Under the pieces are notes generated by a model. The model did no database searches. It was not told the DNA's origin and was given only the letters and a program-made list of their open reading frames with translations. The position numbers and the translations under genes were made by a program. Source: an uncultured Pelagibacteraceae bacterium (GTDB taxonomy: Bacteria > Pseudomonadota > Alphaproteobacteria > Pelagibacterales > Pelagibacteraceae). Taken from it: a DNA stretch of 48,036 nt. Shown here piece by piece: positions 24,427 through 32,700 of this stretch (position 1 is its first letter; each line of letters starts with the position of its first letter). The stretch covers positions 1 to 48,036 of the forward strand of contig CABZDW010000010.1 in NCBI GenBank assembly GCA_902524545.1. Reading direction: 5' to 3'.

Positions 24427-25017
24427 ATGGTTAAAAAAATATTTTTTCAGTTAATATTTTTTAATCTCTTTTTTTTAAAAGAGGTTTTTGCAGCTGAAAG
24501 TGGAGGTATGCCTCAATTAAATCCAGAGTTTTGGATTTCGCAAATTTTCTGGCTGACGCTCACTTTTGGTGTTCTTTATATCGTATTATCTAAACTAATA
24601 CTGCCAAAAATAAGTGCCAATCTTGAACTAAGAAAATCACAGATACAAGAAAATATTGAGGCAGCAGAAAAGCAGAGAGAAAGTAGCGAGGCTAAGCTAA
24701 AAGAGTATGACGATATTATTTCAAAAAGCAAATTAGAAGCAAATAATATTTTTAAAGAAGCTAGGGAAAATGTAATTAAAGAAATAAATGTCAAAAAAGA
24801 AACTTTGGATAAACAGATTGATGAGGAAGTCAAAAAAGTCGAGCAAGAGATTAATTTACTAAAGAAGGGTGCATCAGAAAAAATTAATAAAATTGCAATC
24901 GTAACTACATCAGAGTTGCTAGTGAAATTAATTGGCACTGAAGTTAATAACAGCAGTATTTCTGCAATCGTTGATGATTTATCAAAAAGAAATGGAGATA
25001 AATATTATGGCGATTGA
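24427..25017 (+). CDS. atpG: F0 ATP synthase subunit b' (peripheral stalk)
   Basis: One of two b-type stator subunits. The 196 residues start with a hydrophobic, signal-like segment (about 1-21), then a short linker (AAESGGMPQLNPEFW) and the true membrane helix (about 36-55, FWLTLTFGVLYIVLSKLILP), followed by a long charged coiled coil reaching F1. The FWISQIFWL-type entrance and the longer N-terminus are typical of alphaproteobacterial b'. Its end overlaps atpF by 11 bp. Gene naming varies (atpG, atpF2, atpX). Confidence 0.9.
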   Translation: MVKKIFFQLIFFNLFFLKEVFAAESGGMPQLNPEFWISQIFWLTLTFGVLYIVLSKLILPKISANLELRKSQIQENIEAAEKQRESSEAKLKEYDDIISKSKLEANNIFKEARENVIKEINVKKETLDKQIDEEVKKVEQEINLLKKGASEKINKIAIVTTSELLVKLIGTEVNNSSISAIVDDLSKRNGDKYYGD

Positions 25018-25504
25018 TGCAACATTTTGGGTAGCTGTATCGTTTATTATTTTCTTTGGAGGTTTAATCTATCTTAAAGTTCCACAAAAAATAAATGAAG
25101 TACTAAACAAATTGATTTCTGATATCAAAAATGAGATTGATGAAAGCGAAAAGCTTAGAACAGAGTCTAAAACTTTATTAGATAATGCTCAAAAAAAACT
25201 CGATACAGCTCAATCAGTGAGCAATGAAATACTAGCACAGGCGAAAAAAGATAGTGATAATCTTATTATTGAGTTAAATGATAAATTTCATAAATCTTCA
25301 GAAATTAAAAAAAATTCAACAGAAAATAAGATCAATCAAATGAAAGACGCGGCAATAAAAGAAATAAAAGATGCTTCGATTAAAGTTGCAGTAGATTCAG
25401 TCAAGAAGATAATTACAACATCGGTCGATAAGTCTAAGCTTGATAACTTGTTTCAAAAAAATTTAGATGAAACAAAAGAAGAGTTAAAAAAAATCAACTC
25501 ATAA
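25007..25504 (+). CDS. atpF: F0 ATP synthase subunit b
   Basis: The second stator subunit, paired with b'. I start at ATG 25007 (165 residues, MAIDATFWVAVSF); a frame extending 25 codons upstream lies inside b' and is not family-like. One N-terminal membrane helix (about 7-25) is followed by a coiled coil rich in Lys, Glu and Asp up to the C-terminus. The length matches alphaproteobacterial b (about 160). It overlaps b' by 11 bp, and the crt operon begins 40 bp downstream on the same strand without a visible terminator between. Confidence 0.93.
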   Translation: MAIDATFWVAVSFIIFFGGLIYLKVPQKINEVLNKLISDIKNEIDESEKLRTESKTLLDNAQKKLDTAQSVSNEILAQAKKDSDNLIIELNDKFHKSSEIKKNSTENKINQMKDAAIKEIKDASIKVAVDSVKKIITTSVDKSKLDNLFQKNLDETKEELKKINS

Positions 25505-25544
25505 TACTCTTACAATTTTACAAAAAAGACTATAAATTATATAG

Positions 25545-27005
25545 ATGAATTCCATTGTAATAGGTTCAGGATTTGGAGGAATAGCTGCAGCTTTACGTCT
25601 TAAAGCTAAAGGGCATAAAGTTACTTTAATCGAAAAACATGAAGATCTTGGAGGAAGAGCTAGAGTATTTCAAAAAAATGGCTTCATTTACGATGGTGGA
25701 CCAACAGTAATAACTGCTCCATATTTGATTAATGAATTATTTGAATTATTTCAAAAAAAACCAGAAGATTATATAAAACTCACTCCACTAAAAGTTTGGT
25801 ATCAATTCATTTTTGAAGATAAATCAAAATTTAATTACTCTGGTGACGAGCTAGAAATGAAAAAACAAATAAAAGATATAAATGAAAAAGATGTTAAGGG
25901 TTATGAAAAATTAGTCAATTTTACAAAAAAAATTTTTGATAAAGGTTTTACGGAGCTTGCTGATGTGCCCTTTGATAAACCATTTGTAATGATGCAGCAA
26001 TTGCCAGCATTACTAAAACTAAAAAGTTATAAATCAGTTTACTCTTTAGTCTCCTCGTACATAGAAAATGAAAAATTAAGGAGAATGCTTAGTATGCACC
26101 CATTATTAGTTGGGGGAAATCCTTTTACTACAACTTCAATTTATGGATTAATCTTATACCTAGAAAAAAAGTGGGGCATCCATTACTCAATGGGTGGAAC
26201 AGGAAATATAATCAAAGGTTTTGAAAAATTAATGGATGAAGTCGGGGTTAAAATAATCAAAGGTCACGAAGTTACCAAAATTATTTCAAACAAAAAAAAA
26301 ATTACTGGCATCCAATTAGATGATCAAACAATAATAGAGTCTAACAATGTAATTTGTAATGCCGATCCTCCTGCTGTTTACGAGAAAATGTTAAACGGGA
26401 ATACAAGTAATTCATTTTTTTTTAAATGGAAAAAAAACCGAATGGAATATTCAATGGGATTATTTGTTTATTACTTTGGTACCAAAAAAAAATACGATAA
26501 TGTTGAGCATCATACTATTAAGTTTGGAAATAAATATAAAGAACATCTGGATGATATTTTCAATAATAAAAAATTGAATGACGATATTAGTTATTATCTT
26601 CACAGACCATCTGCAACCGATAAAGCTATGGCTCCCGAAGGTAATGATTGCTTTTATGTTTTAGTCCCGGTGCCAAATAATCAATCGAAAATTAACTGGT
26701 CTGTTGAGGGAGAAAAAATGAAAAATTTAGTTATTGATAAAATGCAAAATGATCTAATGCCAGATCTCAAAGATAATATTATAGAAGATTTTTATTTAAC
26801 CCCTGATTACTTTGAAAAAGATTTAAATACAAAATATGGTTCAGGTTTTTCAATTCAACCAAAATTTTCTCAATCCGCATATTTTAGATTCCACAATAAG
26901 TCTGAAATATATAAAGGACTTTATTTTGTTGGTGCAGGAACTCATCCTGGAGCAGGTGTACCCGGAGTGCTTTCATCAGCAAAAGTATTAGAAAAGATTT
27001 TATGA
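25545..27005 (+). CDS. crtI: Phytoene desaturase (lycopene-forming)
   Basis: CrtI converts phytoene to lycopene. The 486-residue flavoprotein begins with the FAD motif VIGSGFGGIAAALRLKAKGH (GSGFGG 7-12) and TLIEKHEDLGGRARVF, then YDGGPTVI, and ends with the bacterial-type carotene desaturase signature GLYFVGAGTHPGAGVPGV. Length is typical (about 490). It is the first gene of crtI-crtB-crtY-blh. A weak TTACAA-N15-TATAAA element (25510-25536) precedes it, so it may have its own promoter or be read from the atp operon. The geranylgeranyl diphosphate synthase crtE, often first in such clusters, is not in the window. Confidence 0.95.
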   Translation: MNSIVIGSGFGGIAAALRLKAKGHKVTLIEKHEDLGGRARVFQKNGFIYDGGPTVITAPYLINELFELFQKKPEDYIKLTPLKVWYQFIFEDKSKFNYSGDELEMKKQIKDINEKDVKGYEKLVNFTKKIFDKGFTELADVPFDKPFVMMQQLPALLKLKSYKSVYSLVSSYIENEKLRRMLSMHPLLVGGNPFTTTSIYGLILYLEKKWGIHYSMGGTGNIIKGFEKLMDEVGVKIIKGHEVTKIISNKKKITGIQLDDQTIIESNNVICNADPPAVYEKMLNGNTSNSFFFKWKKNRMEYSMGLFVYYFGTKKKYDNVEHHTIKFGNKYKEHLDDIFNNKKLNDDISYYLHRPSATDKAMAPEGNDCFYVLVPVPNNQSKINWSVEGEKMKNLVIDKMQNDLMPDLKDNIIEDFYLTPDYFEKDLNTKYGSGFSIQPKFSQSAYFRFHNKSEIYKGLYFVGAGTHPGAGVPGVLSSAKVLEKIL

Positions 27006-27856
27006 TGTCTGATAAAAATTACTTATCAATTTATGCAAAATCTTTTAATTGGGCAGGTTTTTTTTTACCTAAAAAAACATATAAGAAATGTTCTGCATTG
27101 TATAATTTTTGTAGAGTCGCTGACAATATTGCAGATGATGAGGAAAAATTAGAAGTTAAAGAAATTAAATTCAAACAATTTAAAAATGATTTCATTCAAA
27201 AGAATTTTAATAATCCAATTGTTAAAAATATGTGGGACCTTATTGATGAATTTAAAATTTCAGTAAAAATTATTGAAGATTTATTAGATGGTATAAGTTC
27301 AGACATAAAAGATAAGGTGATATTAAATTCAAAGAAGGACCTATTAATTTATTCTTACAGAGTTGCGGGAACTGTTGGTTTAATGATGGCAAAAATTTTA
27401 AAAGTTAATAAAAAAAGCTCACTCAAGTCAGCTATTGATCTCGGTATCGCAATGCAACTTACAAATATATCAAGAGATGTAGTTGAAGATTCAAAAATAA
27501 ATAGATTTTATATAAATAAAAATTTTGAAGAAATTGCATCAACTATAGATCTTGCGGATACCTTTTATAAGAATTCCTTTTATTCTATAAAAGACATTCC
27601 AATAAGTTTTAGATTTTCAATTTTAGTCGCTAGAAGGATCTACCGAAAAATAGGCTATAATATTCTTAATAAAAAAACATTTGAAAATTATAAAAATTCT
27701 GGAAAAATTTATGTATCCAATATTGATAAAAGTATCGAGACTATTTTTGCAATTTTTGATTTTATAAGGCTATCTCTAACAAGTATTAAGGAAGATCAAA
27801 TTCAACATGATCATTTTCTAATTAATGAGGAAATAAATTTAGATGAAAGAATTTGA
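27002..27856 (+). CDS. crtB: Phytoene synthase
   Basis: CrtB condenses two geranylgeranyl diphosphates into phytoene, the first committed carotenoid step. In the 284 residues both aspartate-rich motifs of the squalene/phytoene synthase family are present: DNIADDEE (41-48, the DxxxD type) and NISRDVVED (154-162), with YNFCRVAD preceding the first. The start overlaps crtI as ATGA and the end overlaps crtY by 14 bp. The length is slightly short for the family (about 290-310), but both catalytic sites are complete. Confidence 0.95.
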   Translation: MMSDKNYLSIYAKSFNWAGFFLPKKTYKKCSALYNFCRVADNIADDEEKLEVKEIKFKQFKNDFIQKNFNNPIVKNMWDLIDEFKISVKIIEDLLDGISSDIKDKVILNSKKDLLIYSYRVAGTVGLMMAKILKVNKKSSLKSAIDLGIAMQLTNISRDVVEDSKINRFYINKNFEEIASTIDLADTFYKNSFYSIKDIPISFRFSILVARRIYRKIGYNILNKKTFENYKNSGKIYVSNIDKSIETIFAIFDFIRLSLTSIKEDQIQHDHFLINEEINLDERI

Positions 27857-28910
27857 CTATGTGATTATTGGTGGAGGCTGCGCTGGTTTATCTTTGGCAT
27901 ATGAATTAGAAATTCATGAAAAGCTTAAAGATAAAACTTTGGCAATTATAGAGCCAAGAGATGAATATAAAAGAGACAAAACTTGGTCTTTTTGGAAAGT
28001 AACATCTCACAACTTTGATGATTGTGTAAAAAAAAATTGGGAAAATTTTTCAATTAATATTCCTAAAAAAACAAACTATTTGCAGTGTAAAAGTTCTCCA
28101 TATCAAAGTATTGACAGTGGTTTATTCTATGAAAAAATTAACAACAGACTGAATGAAAATAGAAATATTTCCTACTTCAAAGATATCAGTGAAATTAATT
28201 TAAAAAATTCTTTTATTTTTAATAGCGTACCATTCATTGAAAAAGATTATCGAAATCTTTGGCAACATTTTTGTGGAGTAGAAATTGAAACTGAAAATAA
28301 TTTTTTTGATGACAAAATTTTTAATCTTATGGATTTTGATTGTGATCAAAGAGAAAGTGTTCATTTTTTTTATACCTTACCCTACTCAAAAAATACTGCT
28401 TTAGTTGAGACCACTTGGTTATCTAAAATTAACGACAATTCTCAAAAAGATTATGACAAACAAATAAAAGATTACATTGAAAATCATCTAAATTTGAAAG
28501 ATTACAAAATAACTTATAAAGAGGAAGGCGCGATACCTTTATTTTACCCAATCGATAAGAATGAAAAAAATAAAATGAATATTGGAACTGCTGGTGGTAT
28601 GACTAGATTAAGTACAGGTTATACTTTTCTTAATATTCAAGAACATAGTAAATACATAAGAGAAAATATTGAAAATATTTCTAATGTTAAAAAATATAAA
28701 ATAAGTACCAAATATCAATTTTTAGATGAAATATTTTTAAGAGTTCTTGAAAAACATCCAGAAAAAATGTCCGATATATTCTTTAAAATATTTAAGGCTT
28801 CACCAAAGACTGTTATAAAATTTTTGTCTAATAAAAGCAATTTTTTCGAGGATTTGTCTATTATTTTAAGAATGCCTAAATTGACTTTTATTAAAGCATT
28901 GTTTTATTAG
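27843..28910 (+). CDS. crtY: Lycopene beta-cyclase, CrtY type
   Basis: CrtY closes both ends of lycopene to give beta-carotene. The 355-residue protein shows the FAD motif VIIGGGCAGLSLAYEL (GGGCAG 10-15), the cyclase motif DKTWSFWK near 48, a conserved ALVETTWLS segment, and GGMTRLSTGYTF. It is about 30 residues shorter than Pantoea CrtY, mostly at the C-terminus. It overlaps crtB by 14 bp and is followed 12 bp later by blh, which uses its product. Confidence 0.93.
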   Translation: MKEFDYVIIGGGCAGLSLAYELEIHEKLKDKTLAIIEPRDEYKRDKTWSFWKVTSHNFDDCVKKNWENFSINIPKKTNYLQCKSSPYQSIDSGLFYEKINNRLNENRNISYFKDISEINLKNSFIFNSVPFIEKDYRNLWQHFCGVEIETENNFFDDKIFNLMDFDCDQRESVHFFYTLPYSKNTALVETTWLSKINDNSQKDYDKQIKDYIENHLNLKDYKITYKEEGAIPLFYPIDKNEKNKMNIGTAGGMTRLSTGYTFLNIQEHSKYIRENIENISNVKKYKISTKYQFLDEIFLRVLEKHPEKMSDIFFKIFKASPKTVIKFLSNKSNFFEDLSIILRMPKLTFIKALFY

Positions 28911-28922
28911 TAGAATTTTAAA

Positions 28923-29858
28923 ATGAATAACAGATCAAAAAAAATAAATTTCAAACACTCTTTCATTTTTTTTTTACTTTGTAATATTTTTTCATTGATA
29001 GCTTTTAAGATAAACACTTTGACAATTTCACCATTTATTTGTTTGTTATTAATTTTAAGTATCGGTATATCTCATGGATCACTTGACAATGTAAAAGGAA
29101 GAAAACTTTTTCAAATTTTAGAAATTGATAATCTTAATATTTTTTACTTAGCATATATTTCAATAGCTCTAATAGTTATAATTTTATGGATATTAATACC
29201 ATATGTTTCTTTAATCGTTTTTTTAATAATTGCCTCATATCATTTTGGAAAAGAAGACACTCAATTTTTAATAATTGAAAACTCTCATTACAACCAATTT
29301 TTATATTTATTAAAAGGTTCTTTAATAATTTTAGCACCAATGTATTTTCATTTCGATGAGACAATATCAATATTCAGGTTGCTTTTAATTGAAAATGAAA
29401 ATTTCTATAATTTTTTAGATTTGATAGAGTCTAAAAAGATATTGTTATATTGTATTACTCTATCAACTTTAGCTAACATTCTACTATTTATAAAAAATTT
29501 TGAGTTAAAGAAATTCACAATATTTTTAGATTATTTTTCAATTCTAATAATAAATTATTATTTTTCTCCATTAGTAGCTTTTACAATTTATTTCTGCTTT
29601 TTACATTCTGTAAGGCATAGTATCTCATTAATGTCTGAATTAGACGGGGATGACCTTATTAATGGTTTTAAAATTTTTGTAAAAAAGGCTTTGCCTTTAA
29701 CAATTATTACAGCTATTTTTTGTGTAATTGGCCTTTATTTCCTAAATATTACTTACAATTTCGAGAGTGCAATTCTTAAAATTATATTTATAGGTTTGGC
29801 GTCTTTGACCTTTCCACATATATTGCTTGAGTATCTGATTGAAAAAAATGAAAAATAA
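28923..29858 (+). CDS. blh: Beta-carotene 15,15'-dioxygenase (Brp/Blh family), retinal-forming
   Basis: Blh cleaves beta-carotene into two retinals, the chromophore of proteorhodopsin. The 311-residue membrane protein has roughly seven to eight hydrophobic helices and the family's iron-ligand histidines in context: H51 (ISHGSLDN), H107 (ASYHFGKEDTQ), H228 and H232 (FLHSVRHSIS), plus a further histidine in FPHILLEY near 299. Its presence directly after crtY implies the cluster makes retinal rather than carotenoid pigment as end product. The rhodopsin gene itself is not in this window. The 3' end overlaps ispH by 11 bp. Confidence 0.94.
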   Translation: MNNRSKKINFKHSFIFFLLCNIFSLIAFKINTLTISPFICLLLILSIGISHGSLDNVKGRKLFQILEIDNLNIFYLAYISIALIVIILWILIPYVSLIVFLIIASYHFGKEDTQFLIIENSHYNQFLYLLKGSLIILAPMYFHFDETISIFRLLLIENENFYNFLDLIESKKILLYCITLSTLANILLFIKNFELKKFTIFLDYFSILIINYYFSPLVAFTIYFCFLHSVRHSISLMSELDGDDLINGFKIFVKKALPLTIITAIFCVIGLYFLNITYNFESAILKIIFIGLASLTFPHILLEYLIEKNEK

Positions 29859-30792
29859 ACATTTGAAAATATTACTTTCTGCACCGAGAGGCTTTTGTGC
29901 AGGTGTTGAGAGAGCTATTGAAATTGTAGAAAAATCAATTAAAAAATTTGGTGCCCCAGTTTATGTTCGCCATGAAATTGTGCATAATAAATATGTAGTC
30001 GACGATTTAAAAAATAAGGGTGCCATTTTTGTTGAGGAGCTTGAGGAGATAAAAGATAGAACAAGACCAGTTATTTTCTCAGCACATGGTGTCCCAAAAA
30101 AAATACCAGAAGATGCTAAAAACTATAACATGACTTATATAGATGCTACATGTCCTTTAGTATCCAAAGTACATAGAGAAGCAGAAAATTTACATAAAGC
30201 TGGGTATCATTTAATTTTGATAGGACATCAAAATCACCCTGAGGTGATTGGTACTATGGGTCAATTACCTAAGGGTTCAATTGATCTTGTTCAAAATGAG
30301 GATGAGGCCAAAAAATACAAACCTCAACACAACAAAAAAATATCATATGTTACTCAAACAACACTATCAGTAGATGATACAAAAGATATAATTCAAATTT
30401 TAAAAGATAGATTTCCTAATATAAAAGAACCAATGAAAGAAGATATTTGTTACGCCACAACAAATAGACAAATGGCTGTCAAAAATATTGCAAAAAAATG
30501 TGATTTATTTTTTGTAATTGGTAGTAGAAATTCGTCTAATTCAGTTAGATTGGTAGAGGTTGCAAAAAAATCTGGCTGCTCTAATTCGCTATTAATTCAT
30601 TCACAAAGTGAAATACCATTCGATTTAATTAAAGACTCAAATATAATTGGTATTTCCTCTGGGGCTTCCGCACCAGAAATTTTGGTCAATAATTTTATAA
30701 GTGAGATAAAAAATAAATTTACAGTCAGTATAGATGAAGTAGAAATAATTAAGGAAAACGTTGTTTTCAAAGCACCGAAAAAATTAAATTAA
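29848..30792 (+). CDS. ispH: 4-hydroxy-3-methylbut-2-enyl diphosphate reductase
   Basis: IspH (LytB) makes IPP and DMAPP in the last step of the MEP pathway. With ATG 29848 the protein has 314 residues; a TTG three codons upstream is also open. The three iron-sulfur cysteines are C17 (RGFCAGVERA), C102 (DATCPLVSKVH) and C201 (DICYATTNRQ). Substrate-site motifs HEIVHNKYVV, SAHGVPK, GHQNHPEV and NSSNSVRLVEVA are all present. It overlaps blh by 11 bp and is therefore in the retinal operon, placing isoprenoid supply under the same control. Confidence 0.97.
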   Translation: MKNKHLKILLSAPRGFCAGVERAIEIVEKSIKKFGAPVYVRHEIVHNKYVVDDLKNKGAIFVEELEEIKDRTRPVIFSAHGVPKKIPEDAKNYNMTYIDATCPLVSKVHREAENLHKAGYHLILIGHQNHPEVIGTMGQLPKGSIDLVQNEDEAKKYKPQHNKKISYVTQTTLSVDDTKDIIQILKDRFPNIKEPMKEDICYATTNRQMAVKNIAKKCDLFFVIGSRNSSNSVRLVEVAKKSGCSNSLLIHSQSEIPFDLIKDSNIIGISSGASAPEILVNNFISEIKNKFTVSIDEVEIIKENVVFKAPKKLN

Positions 30793-30793
30793 A

Positions 30794-31759
30794 ATGGCTG
30801 TTTATACGAAAATAAGTAAAAGAGATGTTTCTTATATTAATAAAAAATTTCATATAGAGAAAATTTTAGAATTTAAAGGTATAAAACAAGGAATTGAAAA
30901 TACAAACTATTTACTTAGATCAAAGAGTAAAAAATTTATACTAACAATTTTCGAAAAAAGAGTATCCAAAAAAGAATTGCCTTTTTTTATGAATTTGATG
31001 GATAAATTAAATAAATCAAAAATAAATTGCCCAAAGCCGCAAACGAAAAAAGATGGTGGGTATTTAATTAATCTAAAAAATAAAGCTGCATGCATAGTCT
31101 CATTTCTTGAAGGAAAAGATAAAAAATCTCTTAATTTTAAAAACTGTTATGATATTGGTAAAATGATTGCTGAAATGCACCATTCTACGAAAAAAATTAA
31201 TCTTAGTAGAAAAAACTCTATGGGTGTCAGAAATCTAAATCCATTACTGAAAAGTATTAGGTTTAAGTCAAAAAAGTTTACTAATGTAGAAAAATTTTTA
31301 AGAAATAATTTTAAAGATATAAAAACAAAATGGCCTAAAAATTTACCGAATGGGGTAATTCACGGAGATTTGTTTATCGATAATATCTTTTTTAGAAATA
31401 ACAGATTGTCAGGGGTAATCGATTTTTATTTTGCAGCTAATGACTATTTTATGTATGAAATTGCGATTTGTATTAATGCACTATGTTTTGATAAAAAAAA
31501 ATCTAAGTTCGTAATCAATAAAAAGAAGGTCAAAAATTTAATTAAAGGTTATGAAAAAATTCGAAAAATCTCAGTAAAAGAAAAAAAATCTTTAAATATT
31601 TTGTGTCGAGGTGCTGCAATTAGATATTTTATGACTAGACTTTATGACTATTCGAACACTCCAAAGACAGCATTAATTAAAATTAAAGATCCAAGAGAAT
31701 ATTATCAAAAACTCGTAATACATAACAATTTAAGGACATATAAAGATTATTTGAATTAA
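30794..31759 (+). CDS. thrB: Homoserine kinase, aminoglycoside-phosphotransferase fold (ThrB)
   Basis: This 321-residue kinase phosphorylates homoserine for threonine synthesis. It is of the alphaproteobacterial/Pseudomonas type with the choline/aminoglycoside kinase fold, not the GHMP type of E. coli. Evidence is the N-terminal GIENTNYLL, the catalytic loop VIHGDLFIDNIFF (Brenner motif HGDLxxDN) and the metal site VIDFYFAANDYFMYEIAICINA, which distinguish ThrB from other kinases of the fold. It begins one base after ispH and its stop overlaps rnhA by one base. The order ispH-thrB-rnhA is common in Alphaproteobacteria. thrC lies 900 bp away on the other strand. Confidence 0.94.
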   Translation: MAVYTKISKRDVSYINKKFHIEKILEFKGIKQGIENTNYLLRSKSKKFILTIFEKRVSKKELPFFMNLMDKLNKSKINCPKPQTKKDGGYLINLKNKAACIVSFLEGKDKKSLNFKNCYDIGKMIAEMHHSTKKINLSRKNSMGVRNLNPLLKSIRFKSKKFTNVEKFLRNNFKDIKTKWPKNLPNGVIHGDLFIDNIFFRNNRLSGVIDFYFAANDYFMYEIAICINALCFDKKKSKFVINKKKVKNLIKGYEKIRKISVKEKKSLNILCRGAAIRYFMTRLYDYSNTPKTALIKIKDPREYYQKLVIHNNLRTYKDYLN

Positions 31760-32181
31760 TGATTAAAATATACACTGATGGTTCATGCATTGGAAATCCG
31801 GGTCAAGGTGGCTGGGCAGCAATAATATTAGATGATGGGAAAAAAACAGAAATTAAAGGGAGTAAAAATGATACGACAAATAATCAGATGGAGTTATTAG
31901 CACCTATAGAAGCTCTTAAAAAAATTCCAAAAGGTAGTAAAGTTCAAATTTTTACAGATTCTAAATACGTTAAGTCTGGAATAACTGAATGGATACATAA
32001 TTGGAAAAAAAATGGATGGAAAACTGCAAATAAAAAAAAAGTAAGTAATAAAGAACTTTGGACAGAATTAGACCTACTAAATAATGAGTTTGAAATAAGT
32101 TGGAATTGGGTAAAAGCACATTCAACAGACGAATTAAATAATGAAGTGGATTCACTCGCTAGAAATGCTGCCAACTTATAG
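31759..32181 (+). CDS. rnhA: Ribonuclease HI
   Basis: RNase HI degrades the RNA strand of RNA-DNA hybrids. The 140-residue enzyme has all four metal-binding carboxylates: D7 (YTDGSC), E45 (MELLAP), D67 (FTDSKY) and D131 (NEVDSLAR), plus the basic protrusion WIHNWKKNGWKTANKK that grips the hybrid, and the flexible HSTDELNNE loop with its histidine. It is the last gene of the retinal/ispH operon and ends 31 bp before the convergent peroxiredoxin gene. Confidence 0.97.
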   Translation: MIKIYTDGSCIGNPGQGGWAAIILDDGKKTEIKGSKNDTTNNQMELLAPIEALKKIPKGSKVQIFTDSKYVKSGITEWIHNWKKNGWKTANKKKVSNKELWTELDLLNNEFEISWNWVKAHSTDELNNEVDSLARNAANL

Positions 32182-32183
32182 TT

Positions 32184-32209
32184 GGGGCACCTGGCAACAG
32201 AACTGCCCT
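32184..32209. terminator. Possible terminator stem between convergent rnhA and peroxiredoxin genes
   Basis: GGGGCA (32184-32189) can pair with TGCCCT (32204-32209, one G-T wobble) across a 14 nt loop; an alternative is GGCA/TGCC with a 7 nt loop. The 30 bp gap is about 60% G+C, in contrast to the AT-rich surroundings. There is no clear U-run on either strand, so an intrinsic terminator is only a possibility. Confidence 0.35.
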
Positions 32210-32211
32210 GC

Positions 32212-32700
32212 TTATATTAAATTATTTAATAAATTCTCTGCTGAAGTTAAGCCGCATTCCTTAGTTTCTTTTTCAACATGAATATTAACAATTGTGAGCT
32301 TTTCAATAACCATTAAATAACGATTTGATCTAATTCCCATTCCTTTTGTATTACGGTCAACTTCCGCACCAATTGCTTTCGTAAATAGTAAATATGGATC
32401 AGATAGCATTTTTATTTTATCTCCAGTATTATTAATCTCTCCCCAGCCATTCATCACATAGGGATCATTTACTGATAAACAAAATATATTTTCTATTCCT
32501 TTTGCTTTGATTTTGTCTGCATTTGCTACAAAACCTGGTAGGTGAAGTTTGGAACAAGTTGATGTAAATGCACCAGGTAAACCAAACAAAACAACTTTAC
32601 CATTACCAATAATTTCTCTTAATTTGTTTTTTTGAGGTTCTCCATCAACAAGTTGGAAAATTTCTGTGTCTGGAAGTTGATCTTTTATTTTAAGTTTCAT
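32212..32700 (-). CDS. Peroxiredoxin, Prx5 (AhpE/hybrid Prx5) type
   Basis: This 162-residue thiol peroxidase reduces hydrogen peroxide or organic peroxides. The peroxidatic cysteine C49 is in the Prx5-type motif PGAFTSTCSKLHLPGF (42-57), the proline, threonine and cysteine forming the active site. A further cysteine, C149 (KECGLTS), is placed where atypical two-cysteine Prx5 proteins have their resolving residue, so an intramolecular disulfide is possible. SVNDPYVMNGWG is also typical. The start overlaps the thrC stop by 4 bp (ATGA), making it the last gene of the cox-surf1-thrC operon. Confidence 0.94.
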   Translation of the reverse strand: MKLKIKDQLPDTEIFQLVDGEPQKNKLREIIGNGKVVLFGLPGAFTSTCSKLHLPGFVANADKIKAKGIENIFCLSVNDPYVMNGWGEINNTGDKIKMLSDPYLLFTKAIGAEVDRNTKGMGIRSNRYLMVIEKLTIVNIHVEKETKECGLTSAENLLNNLI

